NCBI GenBank assembly: GCA_964626735.1
Contig: CAZVIJ010000004.1
Location: 1 to 63,328, forward strand
Direction: 5' to 3'
Length of the DNA: 63,328 nucleotides
Source of the DNA: CAZVIJ01 sp964626735
GTDB lineage: Bacteria; Patescibacteriota; Dojkabacteria; JAOAGR01
The translations under genes and the position numbers were made by a program. Positions 51,668 to 61,051 of the stretch are shown here, one piece after another. The notes under the pieces are model-generated. The model had not been told where the DNA came from and did not search any database. It worked only from the letters and a program-made list of their open reading frames with translations. Position 1 is the first letter of the stretch; the number at the start of each line of letters is the position of its first letter.

Positions 51668-52723
51668 ATGTTCGGAATGAAAAAGGACATTAGCGTTAAT
51701 GTCCAGTTTTCCACTAATCAAATTCTCAAGTTGTTGATTATCTTAAGCTTTTGCTTTCTCGCTATTAAGCTGCATCGGGTAATTATACTGCTATTCTTCT
51801 CGTTTATCCTTATGGCTTCCACCAAGCCTGCTGCGGTTTTCTTGCATAAAAAGCTTAAAATTCCCGAGGCCGTTTCGATATCCATCGTGTACATATCTGT
51901 TTTGCTCATTCTTTTCTTTGTCGTCTATTTCGTGAGCAAGCCGTTTGCGGCAGAGCTCAACCGGCTATCCGAAAATGCACCGATGATTTTGGAAGATTTG
52001 GTGAAGCGGTTCCCGTTCTTGTCGGATAAAGTAAGCGGCAAATCGGTAAGCGATATTACGAGAAACCTTTTCTCGAATGTCTCACGTGAAGTGAGCAGCG
52101 TCGGCCAGGCGGCGTCGAATGCGCTTGATTTCACCTTGGGCGCATTCCATGCGATTATTGAGGTTATCTCAACCATTATCATCTCAATTTACTTATTTCT
52201 TGACCGCGATAAGATACTCAGATTTTTTATCGCCGTCTTCAAATTGGATGAAGATAAGTTTTTTTCGGCATACGACAAAATTGAAACCCAGCTCGGCGCT
52301 TGGGTACGGGGGCAGCTGCTTTTGGGTTTTATCGTGGGCTTGGCAACATGGGTTGGCCTGACGATATTGCGGGTAAAGTTCGCACTTCCTCTTGCGGTGC
52401 TTGCTGGTATTTTCGAAATTATTCCCATAATTGGTCCGATTCTTTCCGCTATCCCGGTGACTGTTTTCGGATTCAGCGTCAATCCGCTTACCGGATTGCT
52501 GAGTTTGGGGCTTGCCGTGTTAATCCAACAGCTCGAAAACCATATCCTCGTTCCGACCGTGATGAAGCGGGCAGTCGGGTTATCCCCGGTCGTGACGCTC
52601 GTATCTATATTGATAGGCTCGACCCTGCTGGGAATCGCCGGTTCTATCATAGCCGTTCCGATGGCTGCTATGATTTCAGTATTGTTAGGTATATATTTGG
52701 AGGAAAAAGATATTTCCATTTAA
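51668..52723 (+). CDS. AI-2E family transporter
   Basis: A 351-residue protein with eight hydrophobic helices and the family's typical central loop between helices 3 and 4. IIPIIGPILSAIPVTVFGF and LENHILVPTVMKRAVGLSP are family hallmarks. Members carry out diverse exports (AI-2, Na+/H+), so the substrate is open. TAAAAT (51657-51662) is 5 nt before the ATG. Confidence 0.85.
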   Translation: MFGMKKDISVNVQFSTNQILKLLIILSFCFLAIKLHRVIILLFFSFILMASTKPAAVFLHKKLKIPEAVSISIVYISVLLILFFVVYFVSKPFAAELNRLSENAPMILEDLVKRFPFLSDKVSGKSVSDITRNLFSNVSREVSSVGQAASNALDFTLGAFHAIIEVISTIIISIYLFLDRDKILRFFIAVFKLDEDKFFSAYDKIETQLGAWVRGQLLLGFIVGLATWVGLTILRVKFALPLAVLAGIFEIIPIIGPILSAIPVTVFGFSVNPLTGLLSLGLAVLIQQLENHILVPTVMKRAVGLSPVVTLVSILIGSTLLGIAGSIIAVPMAAMISVLLGIYLEEKDISI

Positions 52724-52728
52724 TAACG

Positions 52729-53337
52729 ATGGTTTCTAAAATAAAGCCCCAGATCTCGGATTACCTCGAAAATCTTGTACGTCCTTTCGCATACCGTGTG
52801 AATCCTGATATATTTTCATACTTGCTCATCGTATGCTCGTTCATTACGTTCTACTTATTTGCGACGGCAAATTATCTGTGGGCTGTCTTGAGCCTTATTT
52901 TAGGACTATTAGACACATTTGACGGGGTATTTGCCCGTGCTGGCAATAGGACATCGAAGTGGGGGGCGTATTTAGATGCCGTGATTGACCGTGTCAGCGA
53001 GGCGCTTATATATATAGGTATCATCGCATCGGGTGCGATTCGGCCCGAGATTGGCGCCTTAGCGCTTGCGGGAAGCTTGTTGGTGAGCTACTCGAAAGCG
53101 AAAGCAGAAGGCGCGCTCGGCGAGTCGAGCGTAGGCTTGAATCAGCTTTCAATCGGTATCGCTGAACGTGCAGAGCGTATAGTACTGATCGGCGTGTTTG
53201 GCTTTTTCTATTATTTGAATCCGCTACCGTTCAAAGGTATCAATATTCTCGAGATTGGCATGGCTATTATCTCGTTACTTTGCGGTATAACAATTTCCAT
53301 GAGGATGTATAAGGCTTATAGCCTATTACATAAATGA
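52729..53337 (+). CDS. CDP-alcohol phosphatidyltransferase
   Basis: A 202-residue protein with about six membrane helices and the catalytic motif D-G-x2-A-R-x8-G-x3-D-x3-D (DGVFARAGNRTSKWGAYLDA, then VID). It joins a CDP-activated lipid or alcohol to an acceptor such as glycerol-3-phosphate or inositol-phosphate. CPR genomes often lack full lipid synthesis, so it may modify scavenged lipids. It begins 5 nt after the previous stop. A longer frame exists upstream but is only overlap. Confidence 0.85.
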   Translation: MVSKIKPQISDYLENLVRPFAYRVNPDIFSYLLIVCSFITFYLFATANYLWAVLSLILGLLDTFDGVFARAGNRTSKWGAYLDAVIDRVSEALIYIGIIASGAIRPEIGALALAGSLLVSYSKAKAEGALGESSVGLNQLSIGIAERAERIVLIGVFGFFYYLNPLPFKGINILEIGMAIISLLCGITISMRMYKAYSLLHK

Positions 53338-53354
53338 CTATCGCGTGATATAAT
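53325..53354 (+). promoter_or_regulatory. Distal promoter candidate of the exopolysaccharide cluster
   Basis: ATTACA (53325-53330), 18 nt, TATAAT (53349-53354). Transcription from here gives a leader of about 100 nt before the dehydrogenase ATG. That leader holds a 7-bp hairpin with one G-U (about 53416-53436). A second, leaderless-type box TATAGT lies at 53443-53448, so the operon may have two promoters. Confidence 0.4.
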
Positions 53355-53459
53355 CCGCCCAGAGCGCCCATAGGTGATAAATATAAGCTGTTACCTTGTC
53401 CGCCTTTAATTAAGGATATGCCCATCAAGGCGTATTCCCCTCTATAGTAGAAAATTAAG

Positions 53460-54746
53460 ATGACTGCAGAAGCTAAACCAAAAGTCAGCATCGTTGGTCT
53501 GGGATACGTAGGCTTGCCACTTGCACTTCTCGCCAGCAGGAAAGGATACGATGTTACAGGAATCGACCTGAGCACCGACAAAGTCCAAAAGATTAACCAA
53601 AGAATCTCACCGTTCAAGGAAGACTCTATACTGGAGGATCTTAAGGTTACGACCATGGTCGCAACTTCCGATTTCAGCTCAGTACGGGAATCGGATATCA
53701 TCATTATTTGCGTTCCTACCCCCGTTGACGAGATGCGCATGCCCGACTACGGACCCGTTGAGGGCGCATGCAGGAATATCGCTCCGTATATGAAGAAGGG
53801 GCAGCTCATCGTTTTGGAATCGACGGTGAACCCAGGAGTATGCGAGGAAATCGTTATGCCGCTTTTGGAAAAGGAAACCGGCATGCAATGCGGAACTGAC
53901 TTCTATTTGGCTCATTGCCCAGAGCGAATCGATCCGGGTAACCCCAAATGGACGGTCGATAATATCAACCGCGTCGTCGGCTCGAACGATGAAGTTGGGC
54001 TCGAGAAAGCTTATAACTTTTATTCATCAATTATTTCGGGTACGGTCAAGAAGATGGGCTCTCTGAAAGAGGCAGAGGCCGTTAAGATCGTTGAGAACTG
54101 CTTCCGCGACGTTAATATCGCCTTCGTCAACGAGCTTGCTATGTCTTTCGAAAAGCTCGGAATCGATGTTAAGAACGTGCTCGAAGGAGCGGCAACCAAA
54201 CCGTTCGGTTTCATGATGTTTGCGCCATCCCGTGGTGTCGGTGGGCACTGCATCGCAGTCGATCCGTACTACCTTATCGAATACGCAAAGAAGAACGGCT
54301 TTACCCACGAATTTTTGAAGCTCGCCCGACAGATCAACAGCCATATGCCGGAATATACCGCGGAGCTTGTAATGAAAGGGCTAAACGAAAAGGGGATTCC
54401 GTTGAATGGCACCAAGGTCGCGGTACTCGGCTTGTCGTACAAGGCTAACATCGATGATACCCGCGAAAGCCCGTCGACGGAGATAATCCACGCGCTCAAG
54501 GAAAACGGCGCTGAAGTAGTCGTATTCGACCCGTACTTATTGAAGGAGTCCACGTCAGAAAATATCGATGAGGTCGTAGCCGGAGCCAAGGCAGTCGTCG
54601 TTGCAACCGGACACGATCAATTCAAGGAATTAACTCCGGATTACTTTATATCACATGGTGTGGAAGTAGTGGTTGACGGCATGAACGCCCTCGACAAGGT
54701 TGCCTACAAGTCCTCATCGCTTGTATTCAAAGGTATTGGACGATAA
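53460..54746 (+). CDS. Nucleotide-sugar dehydrogenase (WecC-like, UDP-N-acetylhexosaminuronate)
   Basis: A 428-residue NAD-dependent dehydrogenase that oxidises C6 of a UDP-sugar to a carboxylate. Rossmann motif IVGLGYVGLPLALLA (11-25), catalytic Lys K209 and Cys C264 in GVGGHCIAVDPYYL. That GGHCIAVDP box is typical of UDP-ManNAc/GlcNAc dehydrogenases (WecC, WbpA, VipA), whereas UDP-glucose dehydrogenases have GGxCxPKD. The product should feed the glycosyltransferase encoded 3 nt downstream. TATAGT lies 11 nt before the ATG. Confidence 0.92.
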   Translation: MTAEAKPKVSIVGLGYVGLPLALLASRKGYDVTGIDLSTDKVQKINQRISPFKEDSILEDLKVTTMVATSDFSSVRESDIIIICVPTPVDEMRMPDYGPVEGACRNIAPYMKKGQLIVLESTVNPGVCEEIVMPLLEKETGMQCGTDFYLAHCPERIDPGNPKWTVDNINRVVGSNDEVGLEKAYNFYSSIISGTVKKMGSLKEAEAVKIVENCFRDVNIAFVNELAMSFEKLGIDVKNVLEGAATKPFGFMMFAPSRGVGGHCIAVDPYYLIEYAKKNGFTHEFLKLARQINSHMPEYTAELVMKGLNEKGIPLNGTKVAVLGLSYKANIDDTRESPSTEIIHALKENGAEVVVFDPYLLKESTSENIDEVVAGAKAVVVATGHDQFKELTPDYFISHGVEVVVDGMNALDKVAYKSSSLVFKGIGR

Positions 54747-54749
54747 TCT

Positions 54750-56099
54750 ATGCGAAAGAAACGGGATACATTCAAGTTCGTAACGCACCTCATCGTATTT
54801 TCGCTCCTTGTCGTTTTGACAGGTAAGGTCATTTTCAGCGATCTTACCAAGTCTGTACCGCTTTATGCGTACGGCATCATCGTTTCTTTCGTCACCCTGA
54901 ACGTTTTCTTTTTCACCTTCGTGAAGTACAAGGATCCGTACGAGCTGGCAAAGCTCCTTCCGGAAGATAAAAAGAAGAAGTTCTTCGTGACCTGCCTTGT
55001 TGCCGTCCATAACGAGGAAGATGTTATCGAATCGTGCATACAGTCGGTGCTTAACCAAACGTATCCCTACAAGGAGATTATTTTCATCGACGACAAAAGC
55101 ACTGATCGGACGCTCGAGAAGATGATGCCGTATGCTGAGAAGGGGCTCATCAAGGTTATCGCGTTGGAAAAAAACGTAATGAAGAAACGGGCACTCGGCG
55201 CAGGCATGCTTCAAGCAAAAGGCGATATCTACGCATTCTCCGACAGCGACTCGGTTTGGGCTCCGGATGCGCTCGAAAAATGCGTCGAAATTTTCAATCT
55301 CGATGAGAATATCGGCGCGGTCAGCGGCCATTGCAGGGCATTGAATGGAGACTTGAACATCTGGACGAAAGTGCAAGATTCCTGGTACGAAGGCCAGTTC
55401 TCAATCAGGAAAGCGTTCGAGAGCATTTTCGGTGCAGTAACATGCGTATCGGGTCCGCTCGCTGTTTTCAGGAAAGAGGCTATCTACAACTACATCCCGG
55501 CTTGGGAAAACGACCAGTTCTTAGGGCAAGAATTCAAGTTTGCAACCGATCGCACGCTTACCGGTTTCGTACTTGGCAGCAAGCAGATAGAGAAGAAGCT
55601 TAAGGAAAAGTACAAAGATTCCCCGTTTGTTACCTCGGTCAATTATCCCGCCCGCACTTGGAAGATCGTCTACTGCAAGTCCGCAAAGGCATGGACTAAC
55701 GTACCGGATTCTTTCAAGAGGATCATGAAGCAGCAAATCCGATGGAAGAAAAGCTTCATCAGGAACATGTGCTTTACCGGAACATTTTACTGGAGAAGGC
55801 CGCTGCTTCCCGCGTTCAATTACTACGCGCATATCATTTTCGTCTGGGCTGGCCCCCTTATATCTTTCAGGCATTTGGTATACATTCCTCTTAAGGGAGA
55901 TTGGCTTTCTGCGATTCTCTATCTTGCGGGCATCGTATTCGTTGGGTTCATGTTTGGCCTCGCCTTCAAGCTTGAGAATCGAGACAGCCACAAGTGGATT
56001 TATCGACCGCTGATGAGCCTCTTTTCTACGTTGGTTCTTTCCTGGGTTATCTACTACAGTGCGGCTACCGTTAAAAAAATGATATGGGCAAGAGCTTAA
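54750..56099 (+). CDS. Processive GT2 glycosyltransferase, hyaluronan-synthase/NodC-like
   Basis: A 449-residue membrane enzyme. Two N-terminal helices (about 11-30, 37-57), GT-A domain, C-terminal helices. Motifs: FIDDKSTD (113-120), FSDSDSVW (163-170), CVSGPLAVFRKEA (232-244), FLGQEFKFATDRTLTG (257-272; GDDR of HAS becomes ATDR) and KQQIRWKKSFIR (327-338). This order is that of hyaluronan, chitin-oligomer and poly-GlcNAc synthases, which polymerise and export one chain. The loss of GDDR acidity at one site is odd. The next gene overlaps by 16 nt. Confidence 0.88.
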   Translation: MRKKRDTFKFVTHLIVFSLLVVLTGKVIFSDLTKSVPLYAYGIIVSFVTLNVFFFTFVKYKDPYELAKLLPEDKKKKFFVTCLVAVHNEEDVIESCIQSVLNQTYPYKEIIFIDDKSTDRTLEKMMPYAEKGLIKVIALEKNVMKKRALGAGMLQAKGDIYAFSDSDSVWAPDALEKCVEIFNLDENIGAVSGHCRALNGDLNIWTKVQDSWYEGQFSIRKAFESIFGAVTCVSGPLAVFRKEAIYNYIPAWENDQFLGQEFKFATDRTLTGFVLGSKQIEKKLKEKYKDSPFVTSVNYPARTWKIVYCKSAKAWTNVPDSFKRIMKQQIRWKKSFIRNMCFTGTFYWRRPLLPAFNYYAHIIFVWAGPLISFRHLVYIPLKGDWLSAILYLAGIVFVGFMFGLAFKLENRDSHKWIYRPLMSLFSTLVLSWVIYYSAATVKKMIWARA

Positions 56100-59000
56100 T
56101 CAAAATTGCAGAGCGTGCCGTCTTCGTCGTTATATTCTTGCTTTTCGGCATGTTGGTCGTTAAATACTACAACCTCGGGCATGCGGTTAAGAAAAAAATC
56201 GGACTTGAACAACCGAAGGTAACGACGAAAGTCGACACCACAACCGCCGAATACAAAATACAGCTGAAAGATCCCACATGCTCGGGCGATATGGTTGAGA
56301 TCCGGGTAAAGGGCGGCGTCCTCTGCAGGGAGAATGCCGAGGCTTCAAGCTGGCTCAATATCTACGATACCTATCCGAAAAGCGTCGGAGGAAAAGAAAT
56401 CGTTTACGACTTCCTCGCACAAGGTTCGAAAGAAGATGCCGATAAGATCGTTAACAATGTATATCCGGTCGAGCGGTACAAGGATGCGACATTCCCGGAA
56501 AAACTGACCTGGACTGAAGATCCCTATAACGACCGCTATTGGCGATTCATATTCTATAGCCTTCGTCCCACAAGAAACCTGCTGTATGCGGGAATGAATA
56601 CCAACAATCCCGTCTACTACCAGAAGCTCGAAAGCATCGTCAACAGCTTTATTGACGAAGGCATGAGCAAGCCGAATGCATGGAGCGATTACCATGGCGT
56701 GGCTTTCCGTACGATGGTGCTCACTAACACGTGGTGGAAGCTACGGGAGCGCAATTTGCTCAGCGCGGACGAGAGCACGAGGATCTTAAAGGCGCTTAAG
56801 GTACACGGCGATTTCCTCGCAGATACCAACCACTACGAGCCAAGCCACAATCATGGCGTAAACGAGGCGACAGCGCTACTCCTATTGGGTATCAATTTTC
56901 CTGATCTGCCGAATTCGAACGAATGGGTGAGGCTCGGCAAAGAGCGCTTGGATATCAGCTTAGTCAATTTGGTAGATGAAGACGGCGTATTGATCGAAAA
57001 CTCTCCGTATTACCAGTTCTATACGCTGGAAGCGTACTGGAACATCTACAACTACTCGAAACGGTACAATGTTACGATCAGCGACCATTTCGAAGCGACG
57101 GTCGGGAAAATGATCAATTACTCGACGTACGTCTTGCAGCCAGATCTTGAAGTTCCTTTGTTGGGGGCATCCCTTGAAAGAAAAATTAACCTAAGCCCGG
57201 CATACAAGCAGATGGGCGAGGTAGACCCGGAATTCCTGTATATCCTCAGCCAAGGAAAGCAGGGCAAGGAACCTAAGGAAAAGAGCATAAATTTTCCGTA
57301 TGCGGGCCAGACAGTACTCCGTTCCGGATGGGGACAGGCGGAAGATTTCAAAAACCAGACGTACGTGCTTTTCGATTACGGTCCATACCGTACGAAGCAC
57401 TCCGATTACGATGCCTTGGCTTTTTCGTTGTATAGCAGGGGAAAAAGCCTAATTCCCGATCCTGGACTCTACACGTACGTCGAAGGCGAATACAAGAATT
57501 ACTTCCAGTCGACTGCGGCTCACAATACGGTTACCGTCGACAATAAGGACCAAATCAAGGGAATCGGATACGGGGGAACATTCTACCAGGGGGAAGACTA
57601 CGCATACCAAACGGCACAGCACAACCTCTATAAGGATGTAACGCATCAGCGAGCGATTTCATTAATCGGCCAAGATTACGTACTGATCGTAGACAATATG
57701 AAATCAATCTCTTCCCATCAGTACGACCAGCATTTCAATATCAACCCGGGAGCGAAGGTTACCGTGGACGGTACGACCGTTACCGCATCGAATGAAGATC
57801 CCAACCAAACGGTTACGATACGGCAGTATGAAATTGACGGTATGACGGTGGGCACGGCGATCGGCCAAAAGAATCCGATCAAGGGCTTCTGCTCCGAAAA
57901 GTATAACGAGTTGATACCGTGCTATTCGGTTACCTATACGAAGAAGGCTGAAGATACGAGGTTCGTAACGCTCCTCGAACTGGGCGAGCATGTTCGGGCT
58001 CCGAAAGTCTCGTATAACAAGGATAACGATATCTTCACGATCAAGGTCGGTTCGAAAGATTACAATATCAACGTCAGTTTGAGCGTCGACGAAAAGAAAA
58101 AAATCGACATAAAGAACACTCCGCTCAATCCAATTAACGGAACCGTTATCGAAGCGTTCCAAAACGCTGACGATTGGACCGTGCGTAATCCGCAGCTGAA
58201 GGCAGACGGGGTCGTTTACGCCGACAGGAACGACTACGTTTCTGGAAGACAGTCGCTCGTAGTTTCTTCCTATACCCAAGGTGTCAATACGACGCCATCC
58301 GTGGTAGCAGAAAAAGCGTTGAGGCAAAACCTCACGGGCAAAAACCTTCTATTGAAAATGAAGGCGGAGAATATCCAAAACTCAAGCGAGGTTGAGATGT
58401 CGCTTTCATCAAACAACTGGAAAGGTTACGCTACGATCAATTTGAGAGACTCGTTTAGGCCGGAATACCAAGGAGATTGGGATACCATCAGCTTAGGTCG
58501 TGGCTCGGCTCGTGCGGCATCAGACGGAGGATGGCGAATTTACGGAGATGGATTCGATTGGTCGAATATCGACCGCATCCGGTTTAAAGTAAGCTCGTAC
58601 GCAGGTGAAAAAGTCGTGCTCCATGTGAACGAGTTGGCGACGATCCCGGATCAGCAGCAAGGAAACGTCGTGATCGTGTTCGACGACGGGTACGATTCCA
58701 TAATCCCAGCGGCAGATGTTATGAAGAAATACAATATACGGGGCAATGTAGCGGTAATCGGTTCAAACTCGCTCGGTACCGAAGTCGGTTATCTGTCCCT
58801 TCAGGAGCTCCAGAAGCTGCAGAACGAGTACGGTTGGAATATGGCAAACCACTCGTGGAGCCATAAAAATGCCCTCGAATGGTATGCGCCTAAGAATAAC
58901 TACAGCGATCTGGAAGACGATATCGTTAAGGGAGCCGAGTATCTTATCGAAAACAAGATCAATACCGCCCCCAACTGGTACATTTACCCGAACGGTGCGA

Positions 59001-59575
59001 ATAATACCAAGATAAAAGAAATCGTCGCGAAGTACTATAAGTTCGCTCGCACAACCCAACAGCAAGTCGAGGTATACCCGTTTGGCGATCCGCTTCGGGT
59101 CAAGAATTACCTGGTACAGAACAATACGCCTACCAACGCGGTTCAGAAAGCGATCGACGACGCGAAGAATTACAAGCAGACGCTCTTCTTGACCTTCCAT
59201 CGAATCCATTCGACTTCCTCCGATAAATCCGGTTTCGAGATATCCTCATTCGAGGAAATCATGAAATATCTATCTGCGCAGCAAATGCCGGTAAAGACAT
59301 TGTCGGAACTAGACGTCGATAACGGGGTGCCGCTCAACGAGCTTACGATATCGCATAATCCGCAGCAGCTTCTCTTGTCGGTAAAGGTGGTCGACCACAG
59401 CTTGCCCGCTGTAGTCAAACAATACTATGATAAAGTGCTTGATATGAAGCGATTGAATGTAATCGTCATGATTCTCAGCGGTATTATGGTAGTGCTCTTC
59501 ATTCGAGTACTCCATCTGAGAAGAAGGGTTACAGCGAATGAGCTAACGAATCGTACTGTGCGCGAGAAGAGGTAA
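56084..59575 (+). CDS. Heparinase II/III-type lyase fused to a polysaccharide deacetylase, anchored at both ends
   Basis: A 1163-residue protein. N-terminal membrane helix (10-28). Residues 100-400: alpha/alpha barrel with SHNHGVNEA (N256-H257). Residues 400-690: heparinase II/III beta domain (LFDYGPYRTKHSDYDALAF, then DPGLYTY and AAHNTVTVD). Residues about 700-850: jelly-roll carbohydrate-binding-like region. Residues 855-1110: NodB deacetylase with FDDG (D867, D868) and HSWSH (H923, H927). A second helix (about 1125-1147) has a basic tail. It probably trims and deacetylates the polymer made by the upstream synthase, on the outer face of the membrane. Confidence 0.88.
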   Translation: MGKSLIKIAERAVFVVIFLLFGMLVVKYYNLGHAVKKKIGLEQPKVTTKVDTTTAEYKIQLKDPTCSGDMVEIRVKGGVLCRENAEASSWLNIYDTYPKSVGGKEIVYDFLAQGSKEDADKIVNNVYPVERYKDATFPEKLTWTEDPYNDRYWRFIFYSLRPTRNLLYAGMNTNNPVYYQKLESIVNSFIDEGMSKPNAWSDYHGVAFRTMVLTNTWWKLRERNLLSADESTRILKALKVHGDFLADTNHYEPSHNHGVNEATALLLLGINFPDLPNSNEWVRLGKERLDISLVNLVDEDGVLIENSPYYQFYTLEAYWNIYNYSKRYNVTISDHFEATVGKMINYSTYVLQPDLEVPLLGASLERKINLSPAYKQMGEVDPEFLYILSQGKQGKEPKEKSINFPYAGQTVLRSGWGQAEDFKNQTYVLFDYGPYRTKHSDYDALAFSLYSRGKSLIPDPGLYTYVEGEYKNYFQSTAAHNTVTVDNKDQIKGIGYGGTFYQGEDYAYQTAQHNLYKDVTHQRAISLIGQDYVLIVDNMKSISSHQYDQHFNINPGAKVTVDGTTVTASNEDPNQTVTIRQYEIDGMTVGTAIGQKNPIKGFCSEKYNELIPCYSVTYTKKAEDTRFVTLLELGEHVRAPKVSYNKDNDIFTIKVGSKDYNINVSLSVDEKKKIDIKNTPLNPINGTVIEAFQNADDWTVRNPQLKADGVVYADRNDYVSGRQSLVVSSYTQGVNTTPSVVAEKALRQNLTGKNLLLKMKAENIQNSSEVEMSLSSNNWKGYATINLRDSFRPEYQGDWDTISLGRGSARAASDGGWRIYGDGFDWSNIDRIRFKVSSYAGEKVVLHVNELATIPDQQQGNVVIVFDDGYDSIIPAADVMKKYNIRGNVAVIGSNSLGTEVGYLSLQELQKLQNEYGWNMANHSWSHKNALEWYAPKNNYSDLEDDIVKGAEYLIENKINTAPNWYIYPNGANNTKIKEIVAKYYKFARTTQQQVEVYPFGDPLRVKNYLVQNNTPTNAVQKAIDDAKNYKQTLFLTFHRIHSTSSDKSGFEISSFEEIMKYLSAQQMPVKTLSELDVDNGVPLNELTISHNPQQLLLSVKVVDHSLPAVVKQYYDKVLDMKRLNVIVMILSGIMVVLFIRVLHLRRRVTANELTNRTVREKR

Positions 59576-59642
59576 AGCGAAAGCGCCAGGAAGATATAGT
59601 AATTTCAAATTTACTTATAATCAGATACAATCATCTGTCCGT

Positions 59643-61031
59643 ATGCAAAAGAGCGTTAAGAAGTCTAAACTTCCACTTTTACTAGGTATCGTCCTTATTA
59701 TTCTTGCTTCCATATCCGCAGCGTATCTCAAGCGGTGCGATCTGAGACTTGTCCAGTGCTCCTCGCCAACCGTCAAGAAGGCAGAGGAACCGACTGCTGT
59801 ACGAACCGAAACTACTTCCTCGTCGTTTAAGGAAAACGTCATCGATACGTTCCAGGACGAAAGCTCATGGAAGACTACCGACAAGAACAAGCAGGACAAT
59901 AAAATTACAGTCGATACGAACGACCATAGCTTTGGGAAGCAAAGCATGGTACTTAATTCCTACACGAAGCCGCTGAAGTCTACCGATGCTACGACCGAGC
60001 CGGTTATGATCGAAAAGATGGGGCCGATAGATTTATCGGCGAGTACCTTGCTTTTGACGTTCAAGGTTGAAAACGTTAAGAACGCTAAGGATCTTTCCAT
60101 ATACTTCTCGAACGATAACTGGAAAAGCTCCGCCGCAATTGATTTACGAAGTTCATACCGACCAGAGTTTGATGGTGAATGGATTACCTCAAATTTCGGG
60201 AAAGGTATGAAGCGGGAAAACGAAGGGTACTGGCGCGTAACAAGCGATTCATTCGATTGGGGTAAAATAGACGGCGTGCGTTTTAAAGTTAGCTCGTATG
60301 CGAATGAGAGCGTCAAGCTTAAGCTCAATAAAATGTTCTCGTACGATGCGCCGAAAGAAGGTAAGATTATCATCGTTTTCGATGACGGCTACCAATCGAT
60401 CAAGCCTGCGACGGAAACGATGATCCGTCTTGGATTGAAAGGAAACGTTGGGGTAATCGGCCAACGCGTCGAAGAAGGTTCCAAGGGATACTTGACGATG
60501 GACCAACTGAAGGATTTGCAGAATAATGCAGGCTGGAACCTGGTGAACCACTCGTACTTCCATAAAAACGGCTTGGAGGAATATGCATCCAAAAACAGGT
60601 TTGACGATTACGAGCAAGATATTTTGCGAGGGAGAGACTTCCTTGCGGAAAACAACATGAACTCTGCGCCACATTGGTATATTTTCCCCAATGGCGCGAA
60701 TAACGCGAAGTTACGTGAGATTATCGGCAAGTACTACAAATTTGCGCGAACATCAGCAGCGCAGCCAGAAAGCTACCCTTTCGGAAACCCGTTAATGGTT
60801 AAGACCTACGCGGTGGAGAATGTCACTCCCGTCGCAAGCGTGCAAGCAACTATCGACGATACGAAGGCATATCATTTGACGACATTCCTCACGTTCCACC
60901 GAATTTTGTCGACGCCCGATGACCCTCCCGGATACCCGATTGCCGATTTCAATAAGATTATGGAGTACATTGCATCGCAGAATGTGAAGGTCGTAACGCT
61001 CGGCGAATTTGACAAGGAAAACGGACTATAA
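59643..61031 (+). CDS. Exported polysaccharide deacetylase (NodB family)
   Basis: A 462-residue protein with an N-terminal membrane or signal helix (about 11-27). A jelly-roll region (about 75-235) and a NodB domain (about 240-455) with IIVFDDGYQS and NHSYFHKN follow. The two regions are paralogous to residues 700-1110 of the preceding fusion protein; shared strings include RFKVSSYA, IFPNGANN versus IYPNGANN, and KYYKFART. This points to tandem duplication of the deacetylase half. TACAAT (59626-59631) lies 11 nt before the ATG. Confidence 0.87.
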   Translation: MQKSVKKSKLPLLLGIVLIILASISAAYLKRCDLRLVQCSSPTVKKAEEPTAVRTETTSSSFKENVIDTFQDESSWKTTDKNKQDNKITVDTNDHSFGKQSMVLNSYTKPLKSTDATTEPVMIEKMGPIDLSASTLLLTFKVENVKNAKDLSIYFSNDNWKSSAAIDLRSSYRPEFDGEWITSNFGKGMKRENEGYWRVTSDSFDWGKIDGVRFKVSSYANESVKLKLNKMFSYDAPKEGKIIIVFDDGYQSIKPATETMIRLGLKGNVGVIGQRVEEGSKGYLTMDQLKDLQNNAGWNLVNHSYFHKNGLEEYASKNRFDDYEQDILRGRDFLAENNMNSAPHWYIFPNGANNAKLREIIGKYYKFARTSAAQPESYPFGNPLMVKTYAVENVTPVASVQATIDDTKAYHLTTFLTFHRILSTPDDPPGYPIADFNKIMEYIASQNVKVVTLGEFDKENGL

Positions 61032-61051
61032 TTTAATGGTGGGTATACATC

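Noticed and set aside
52078..52093. A parS-like CACGTGAA site
   Set aside because: It matches the TGTTTCACGTGAAACA consensus at about 12 of 16 positions but lies inside the AI-2E transporter gene, is not palindromic outside the core, and a similar 11 of 16 match occurs by chance in rsmA (48306-48321).
53267..53740. Minus-strand open frame across the start of the dehydrogenase gene
   Set aside because: It is antisense to strongly conserved dehydrogenase and transferase sequence and encodes no recognisable protein.
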